From Microbacterium sp. Root61 (GTDB lineage Bacteria; Actinomycetota; Actinomycetes; Actinomycetales; Microbacteriaceae): a stretch of DNA of 64,000 nucleotides. Every line of letters starts with the position of its first letter. The stretch's first letter is position 1. The notes under the pieces are model-generated. The model searched no databases. It was not told the DNA's origin and worked only from the letters and a program-made list of their open reading frames with translations. The stretch is taken from positions 3,440,902-3,504,901 of the forward strand of contig NZ_LMGU01000001.1 of NCBI RefSeq assembly GCF_001427525.1, read 5' to 3'. A program made the position numbers and the translations under genes. Positions 59,982 through 64,000 of the stretch are shown here, one piece after another.

Positions 59982-60005
59982 ATGAGCCTGAACAAAGGAA
60001 CACAC

Positions 60006-60350
60006 GTGAGCGCCGATGCCGCACCCGACGCCGACCTCGACCGCGCGTTCGCCGCGTTGGCCGACCCGGTCCGTCGTGCGATCATCGCCCGGTTGAGCCG
60101 CGGTCCGGCGACGCTGAGCGAGCTCGCCGAGCCGTTCGAGATCAGCCTGCAGGGCGTCTCCAAGCACATTCGCGTGCTCGAAGACGCGGGGCTGGTCTGG
60201 AGGACGCGCGATGCGCAGCGTCGCCCGGTCCACCTGGACGCGGCCGCGCTCGAGGCGCTCACCTCCTGGATCGACCGCTACCGGCTCGAAGCCGAATCGG
60301 CGTACCGCCGACTCGACGCCGTTCTGGCAGCAGCACCACCATCCGTATGA
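60006..60350 (+). CDS. ArsR family regulator of the SRPBCC/reductase operon
   Basis: A 114-residue winged-helix protein: FAALADPVRRAIIARLSRGPATLSELAEPFEISLQGVSKHIRVLEDAGLVWRTRDAQRRPVHLD. It has no Cys metal site and belongs to the ArsR subgroup that is encoded with AHSA1/SRPBCC proteins. The GTG at 60006 has an AAAGGA site; an ATG at 59982 has none. It is followed by an SRPBCC gene and a reductase gene in one operon. A palindrome GGTTTATAAACC upstream should be its operator. The inducer is unknown. Autoregulation of the whole operon is expected. Confidence 0.88.
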   Translation: MSADAAPDADLDRAFAALADPVRRAIIARLSRGPATLSELAEPFEISLQGVSKHIRVLEDAGLVWRTRDAQRRPVHLDAAALEALTSWIDRYRLEAESAYRRLDAVLAAAPPSV

Positions 60351-60378
60351 CCACGCACACATCGAAGGAGAAGGAATC

Positions 60379-60855
60379 ATGAGCAACCCCGTCGTCATCG
60401 ACGCGACCCCCGGGCAGGCCTTCGCCGACATCTCGCGCGAGTTCGAGGCATCCCCCGCCGCCGTCTTCCGTGCGCACGCCGATCCTGAGCTGTTCGCCGT
60501 CTGGATCGGTCCGCGCGGCCTCGCGACGAACATCACGCAGTGGGACTTCCGGACCGGCGGCGGCTACCGCTACGAGCAGAGCGATACAGACGGCAGCTAC
60601 GCGTTCCGCGGCGTCTTCCACACGGTGCGCGAGAACGAGCTGATCATCCAGACGTTCGAGTACGAGGGCGCGCCGGATGAGATCAGCCTCGACGTGATGC
60701 GCTTCGAGGAGCTGCCCGGTGGCCGTTGCCGGATCGTCGACCACGCGGTGTTCGGCTCCATAGAGGCACTCGAGGAGATGGTCGCGCAGGGTATGGAGTT
60801 CGGCATCAACGAGGGCTACGAGAAGCTCGACGAGATGCTCGCCGCGGGATCATGA
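60379..60855 (+). CDS. SRPBCC/AHSA1 family protein
   Basis: A 158-residue START-like barrel: ISREFEASPAAVFRAHADPELFAVWIGPRGLATNITQWDFRTGGGYRYEQ...AFRGVFHTVRENELIIQTFEYEG. This is the common ArsR-partner AHSA1 type. It binds an unknown hydrophobic ligand. The ATG at 60379 has a GAAGGAGAAGG site 28 bases after the arsR stop, and the stop overlaps the ATG of the reductase gene. The conserved pairing suggests it senses or handles the operon's inducer, but no biochemical role has been shown for close relatives that I can cite. Confidence 0.9.
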   Translation: MSNPVVIDATPGQAFADISREFEASPAAVFRAHADPELFAVWIGPRGLATNITQWDFRTGGGYRYEQSDTDGSYAFRGVFHTVRENELIIQTFEYEGAPDEISLDVMRFEELPGGRCRIVDHAVFGSIEALEEMVAQGMEFGINEGYEKLDEMLAAGS

Positions 60856-61451
60856 GCGGACCGGTCATCGCGGCGGCGTCGATGTCCCTCGACGGCTTCG
60901 TCGCCTACGAGAACAACGACCCCGGCGCGCTGTTCGACTGGTACCAGGCGGGCGATATCGAGATCATCAACGCCGGCGATCTCGAGCCGTTCCACCTCAC
61001 ACCGGAGAGCGCGGACTACTGGCGATCCTGGACGAACGGGGTCGGATGCCTCGTGGTCGGGCGACTGCTCTTCGACATCACAGACGGCTGGAAGGGCGAG
61101 CATCCGCTCGGCGTTCCCTTCGTCGTCGTGACGCACGAGGCACCCACGGACTGGGTGCACGGCTCGACCGGGAACGCGCATTTCGTGACGACAGGCATCG
61201 CCGATGCGATCGCCCTGGCGAAGGAGATCGCCGGGCAATCGATCGTGGGTGTCGCCGCCGGAACGATCGCCGGGCAGGCGCTCGCTGCGGGGCTGCTGGA
61301 TGAGGTGGCCATCGATCTCGTGCCGATCGTGATGGGCGAGGGGCACCCGTTCTTCGCCGGGATCGCGCCGGAGGTCGTGCGTCTGGGCGATCCGACGACC
61401 GTCATCCCGGCTCGGCGCGTGACGCACCTGCGATTCCCGGTCCTGCGCTGA
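60852..61451 (+). CDS. DHFR/RibD C-terminal-like reductase
   Basis: A 199-residue protein of the RibD_C/dihydrofolate-reductase-like family. Its start, VIAAASMSLDGFVAYENNDPGALFDWY, is the family hallmark. It then has CLVVGRLLFDITDGW (the NADP-binding strand), VGVAAGTIAGQALAAGLLDEVAIDLVPIVMGEGHPFF and a short C-terminal strand. It is probably an NADPH-dependent reductase of a pteridine-like or unrelated small molecule. It is translated from an ATGA overlap with the SRPBCC gene. It is the last gene of the ArsR operon. Confidence 0.88.
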   Translation: MSGPVIAAASMSLDGFVAYENNDPGALFDWYQAGDIEIINAGDLEPFHLTPESADYWRSWTNGVGCLVVGRLLFDITDGWKGEHPLGVPFVVVTHEAPTDWVHGSTGNAHFVTTGIADAIALAKEIAGQSIVGVAAGTIAGQALAAGLLDEVAIDLVPIVMGEGHPFFAGIAPEVVRLGDPTTVIPARRVTHLRFPVLR

Positions 61452-61495
61452 TCCGGGGGTGTCGGAGGGTCGCACCTCGCCCCTAGGGTCGAAAC

Positions 61496-62524
61496 ATGGC
61501 GAGCGAGTTCATCATGCTGACCGTGCCCGGGCCCGACGGCGATCGCGAGGTGCGGCTCTCCAGCCCCAACCGGGTGCTGTGGCCGGAGCTCGGCATCACC
61601 AAGCACGAGCTCGCCGAATATCTACTCGCGGTCGCGACCCCGTTCCTCGCGGCCAACGGCAATCGGCCGGTGTCCCTGGAGCGCTTCCCGGAGGCCGTCG
61701 GCGGCGAGAGCTTCTTCTCCAAGAACCCGCCGAAAGGCACTCCCGCCTACGTCGAAGCGGTGACCGTCGCGTACAACAGCGGGCGGAAGCATCCGCAGCT
61801 CGTGCTCACGGAGCCCGCCGCCATCGTGTGGGCCGCGCAGATGAACACGATCGTTTTCCATCCGTGGGCCTCGCTCGCGAGCAACACCGACAACCCGGTC
61901 GAGCTGCGCATCGACCTGGATCCGCAGCCGGGCACCGACTTCGGCGACGCGATCCGGGCCGCGCACGGGCTGCGGGCGGTGCTGCGCGAGGCCGGGCTCG
62001 AGGCATGGGTCAAGACCAGCGGCAACCGCGGCATCCACGTCTTCTGCCCGATCGAGCCGACGCACGAGTTCCTCGAGGTCCGGCATGCGGTGATCGCGGC
62101 GGCGCGCGAGCTGGAACGCCGGATGCCGGATGCCGTGACCACGAACTGGTGGAAGGAAGAGCGCGGCGAGCGGATCTTCGTCGACTTCAACCAGGCCAAT
62201 CGCGATCGCACGATGGCCGGCGCCTACAGCCCGCGGGCGCTGCCGACAGCGACCGTGGCGACCCCGGTCGCGTGGGATGAACTGGATGCGGTGGAACCGG
62301 CGGCCTTCACCGTCCGGACGGTGCCCGAGCGTCTGGCCGAGATCGGCGACCCCTGGGCCGCGTTCGCCGAGAAGCCCGGACGCATCGACACGCTCCTGCA
62401 GTGGTGGGAGCGCGACGTGTCGAACGGGCTCGGCGAACTGCCGTTCCCGCCCGAGTTCCCGAAGATGCCGGGGGAGCCGCCCCGCGTGCAGCCGAGCCGC
62501 ATCAATCCCGAGAACTGGGCCTGA
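61496..62524 (+). CDS. ligD: LigD-type primase/polymerase domain protein (second copy)
   Basis: A 342-residue stand-alone PolDom. The metal-binding pair is Asp140 and Asp142 (ELRIDLDPQPG). Other blocks are SSPNRVLWPELGITKHELAEYLLAV, KTSGNRGIHVFCPI, WWKEERGERIFVDFNQANRDRTMAGAYSPR and TPVAWDEL. It is of normal length for the domain, shorter than the copy at 5390-6622. A TAGGGT element (61484-61489) lies six bases before the ATG and suggests leaderless expression. It is convergent with the LigD-type ligase gene only 13 bases away, so the end-joining functions are split across separate genes at this locus. It adds ribo- or deoxynucleotides at broken ends. Confidence 0.93.
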   Translation: MASEFIMLTVPGPDGDREVRLSSPNRVLWPELGITKHELAEYLLAVATPFLAANGNRPVSLERFPEAVGGESFFSKNPPKGTPAYVEAVTVAYNSGRKHPQLVLTEPAAIVWAAQMNTIVFHPWASLASNTDNPVELRIDLDPQPGTDFGDAIRAAHGLRAVLREAGLEAWVKTSGNRGIHVFCPIEPTHEFLEVRHAVIAAARELERRMPDAVTTNWWKEERGERIFVDFNQANRDRTMAGAYSPRALPTATVATPVAWDELDAVEPAAFTVRTVPERLAEIGDPWAAFAEKPGRIDTLLQWWERDVSNGLGELPFPPEFPKMPGEPPRVQPSRINPENWA

Positions 62525-62537
62525 CGCAGCGTCCGGC

Positions 62538-63584
62538 TCAGACCAGGACGGCGCCGACGTCGAACGCGGACACCGTCTCGAGCTGGTCGTAGGTGCAGGA
62601 CGACGGTTCCCGGTCGGGGCGCCAGCGCTCGAACTGCACGGTGTGCCGGAAGCGGTACCCCTCGAGCTGGTCGTAGCGCACCTCGAGAACGCGCTCGGGG
62701 CGCAGCTTCACGAACGACGAATCGCGCCCGGCCGCGGAGAAGCGCGACTTCTCGCCTTCTCCGGTCATCGCTTCGCCCGATTCGTCCGTCTGCACGAGCG
62801 GCGCGAGTTCGGTGACGAGCTCGAGCCGGCGCGCGTCGCTCCACGCGGAGACCGCGCCGACATTGTGCAGCTGTCCCTCGGAGTTGTAGAGCCCGACCAG
62901 GAGTGAGCCGACACCCGCGCCACTCTTGTGGATCCGGTACCCGAGCGCGACGACATCCGCCGTCCGCGCGTGCTTGATCTTGAACATCGTGCGCTTGTTC
63001 GGCGTATAGGGCTGGGCGAGGGGTTTGGCCACGACCCCATCGAGGCCGGCACCCTCGAACTCGATCAGCCACTGGCGCGCGAGATCGGGGTCGGTCGTCG
63101 TGCGTGTGACGTGGATGGGGTGGGGGAGGGCCGAGAGCAGGTCGACCAGCTGGGCCCGGCGCAACTCGAACGGTTCGGACTGCAGGTCGCGGTCTCCGCG
63201 GGCGAGCAGGTCGAATGCGATGAACATCGCGGGCGTTTCGACGGCGAGTTTGGCGACACGGGATGCCGCGGGGTGGATGCGCTGCGTCAGCGATTCCCAA
63301 TCGAGGCGCTGGGCGCCCGGTTCGCCGCGTGGCACCGCGATCTCGCCGTCGATGAGGCACGGTTCGGGCAGCAGCCGCTGGAACGCCTCGACGAGCTCGG
63401 GGAAGTACCGCGTCAGCGGCTTCGCTCCACGGCTACCGATCTCGAGGTCCTGCCCGTCCCAGGAGACGAGTCCGCGGAATCCGTCCCACTTCGGTTCGTA
63501 GCTCAGACCCCCCGGAGTCTTGGCAGGATCCGGGATGCCGGGCACGGCCTTGGCGAGCATCGGAGCGGGAATCTCATAGGGCAT
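62538..63584 (-). CDS. LigD-type ATP-dependent DNA ligase
   Basis: A 348-residue ligase with the AMP-accepting Lys32 in the KxDG motif (YEPKWDGFRG). The remaining nucleotidyltransferase motifs are visible: LIDGEIAVP (motif III-like), FIAFDLLARGDRDL, GLDGVVAKPLAQPYTPNKRTMFKIKHARTADVV (motifs IV-V). An OB-fold C-terminus (YRIHKSGAGVGSLLVGLYN) is also present. It seals nicks or ends using ATP. It lacks polymerase and nuclease domains. The ATG at 63584 has an AGGATGGGG site. It is convergent with the PolDom gene. No Ku gene is within the window. LigC-like or split-LigD roles are both possible. Confidence 0.93.
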   Translation of the reverse strand: MPYEIPAPMLAKAVPGIPDPAKTPGGLSYEPKWDGFRGLVSWDGQDLEIGSRGAKPLTRYFPELVEAFQRLLPEPCLIDGEIAVPRGEPGAQRLDWESLTQRIHPAASRVAKLAVETPAMFIAFDLLARGDRDLQSEPFELRRAQLVDLLSALPHPIHVTRTTTDPDLARQWLIEFEGAGLDGVVAKPLAQPYTPNKRTMFKIKHARTADVVALGYRIHKSGAGVGSLLVGLYNSEGQLHNVGAVSAWSDARRLELVTELAPLVQTDESGEAMTGEGEKSRFSAAGRDSSFVKLRPERVLEVRYDQLEGYRFRHTVQFERWRPDREPSSCTYDQLETVSAFDVGAVLV

Positions 63585-63651
63585 ATCCCCATCCTGGCGC
63601 GGGGTCCGCGGCCGCGCGAGAGGTGCGACACGCCCGGGGTGTGCATCCGAT

Positions 63652-63680
63652 TTGCGAGGTGGTCGGGATCCACGTAAATT
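63652..63680 (+). promoter_or_regulatory. Putative rrn promoter P1
   Basis: A -35 TTGCGA (63652-63657) and a -10 TAAATT (63675-63680) separated by 17 bases, in the gap between the ligase gene and the rRNA leader. It lies about 280 bases before the conserved 16S leader. Confidence 0.6.
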
Positions 63681-63876
63681 CTTACTTGTTCGCCCCACAG
63701 GGATGCGGAGAGGCCGAGAGCCTCACCCCCCTCAAGCGGAAAACAACCTCCTCTTCTGTCCTGCAGCTTCGGCTGAGACGCGGAAGGTCTGCGGCCCTCG
63801 GGTCGCGGTGGAGGACTGCCTCCTCGGAGCGGTTCCGGACTTCGGTCTGGAGCGTTTCGGTTCGGGTTTCGTCGAT

Positions 63877-63905
63877 TTGACGGGCACGGACAGCGGGGCT
63901 AAGAT
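63877..63905 (+). promoter_or_regulatory. Putative rrn promoter P2
   Basis: A -35 TTGACG (63877-63882) and a -10 TAAGAT (63900-63905) separated by 17 bases: the best promoter by consensus in the window. It is about 60 bases before the conserved leader hairpin. Confidence 0.75.
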
Positions 63906-64000
63906 AGAGAAGTTGCCCTGCGGGTGGAGCTGAGAAGCCGAACAGCAGGAGCATCCGATCCTTGAGAACTCAACAGCGTGCACTTGTCAAATGCCAAAAA
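63906..64000 (+). other. 5' leader of a 16S-23S-5S rRNA operon
   Basis: The end of the window carries the string CTTGAGAACTCAACAGCG and then GCACTTGTCAAATGCC, which I recognise as the leader just upstream of 16S rRNA in Microbacteriaceae and other actinobacteria. It includes the TTGAG-AA-CTCAA hairpin at 63962-63973. The 16S gene itself should start just beyond the right edge. The 416 bases from 63585 hold only promoters and leader, with no protein gene. Confidence 0.8.

Noticed and set aside
63623..63983. Small open frames (60-90 codons) over the rrn promoter region
   Set aside because: The region carries two promoters and the rRNA leader; the frames have no ribosome sites and no plausible protein character.

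Overview
The window is a high-GC chromosomal segment of an actinobacterium, most likely family Microbacteriaceae and probably Microbacterium or a close relative. The reasons are strong GC-ending codon use, frequent GTG starts and four-base ATGA/GTGA gene overlaps. The words GGATGCC/GGCATCC are very common, several genes look leaderless, and the right edge carries a typical actinobacterial rRNA leader. I see no transposase, integrase, phage block or CRISPR array. 59 protein genes are called, one of them with a frameshift, plus one uncertain tRNA-like locus.

Layout. 0-9 kb: a DUF385-type oxidoreductase and a TagE-like glycosyltransferase, an ABC-F ATPase, a two-gene clpP operon convergent with a PopR/ClgR-type regulator, a LigD-type primase/polymerase, a Bax-inhibitor-1 membrane protein and a glycerophosphodiesterase. 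9-17.3 kb: a tightly packed run joining cytochrome bd oxidase (cydAB) to glucose-6-phosphate dehydrogenase, a GH15 trehalase/glucoamylase, a GMC oxidoreductase and an aldose epimerase. 17.3-26.4 kb: BrkB/YihY protein, a secreted repeat protein, a second YidC/Oxa1-type insertase with its small partner, a two-gene HTH plus ClpN-SRPBCC unit with an operator-embedded promoter, a frameshifted methyltransferase, a QorB/HxlR pair, a DUF1254 protein and an RpiR regulator. 26.5-32.7 kb: a complete ABC importer operon with two phospho-hydrolases inside it. 32.7-40.8 kb: an accessory-looking stretch of hypotheticals holding the mesX-mesD folate-independent methionine synthase pair with a divergent LysR gene. 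40.8-49.5 kb: WYL regulator, a class III cyclase homologue next to an MscS channel with a cyclic-nucleotide-binding domain, and a PspC/two-component envelope-stress cluster. 49.6-56 kb: a collagen-like membrane protein, a glycoside-hydrolase-like protein with a multi-span membrane tail, a secreted M19-type hydrolase and a YccF protein. 56-64 kb: PcrA/UvrD helicase, a tandem 69-bp repeat, SseB protein, an ArsR-SRPBCC-reductase operon, a second LigD polymerase domain, a LigD-type ligase, and two tandem rrn promoters with the 16S leader.

Most interesting points: (1) The clpP pair has an intact Ser-His-Asp triad in the first subunit and Gly in place of Ser in the second. The neighbouring regulator ends in Leu-Ala-Ala, and a PopR-like palindrome lies upstream. 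(2) The cyclase homologue has lost both metal-binding Asp, and the adjacent channel has lost the key cNMP-binding Glu and Arg, which suggests the pair kept its association but dropped nucleotide signalling. (3) The bd oxidase is co-arranged with sugar-oxidising enzymes, which suggests a trehalose/glucose oxidation-to-respiration module. (4) A promoter at 20.5 kb has its -35 and -10 each inside one of two 16-bp palindromes. (5) The importer operon carries a phosphodiesterase and a phosphatase, which suggests uptake and stripping of an organophosphate.
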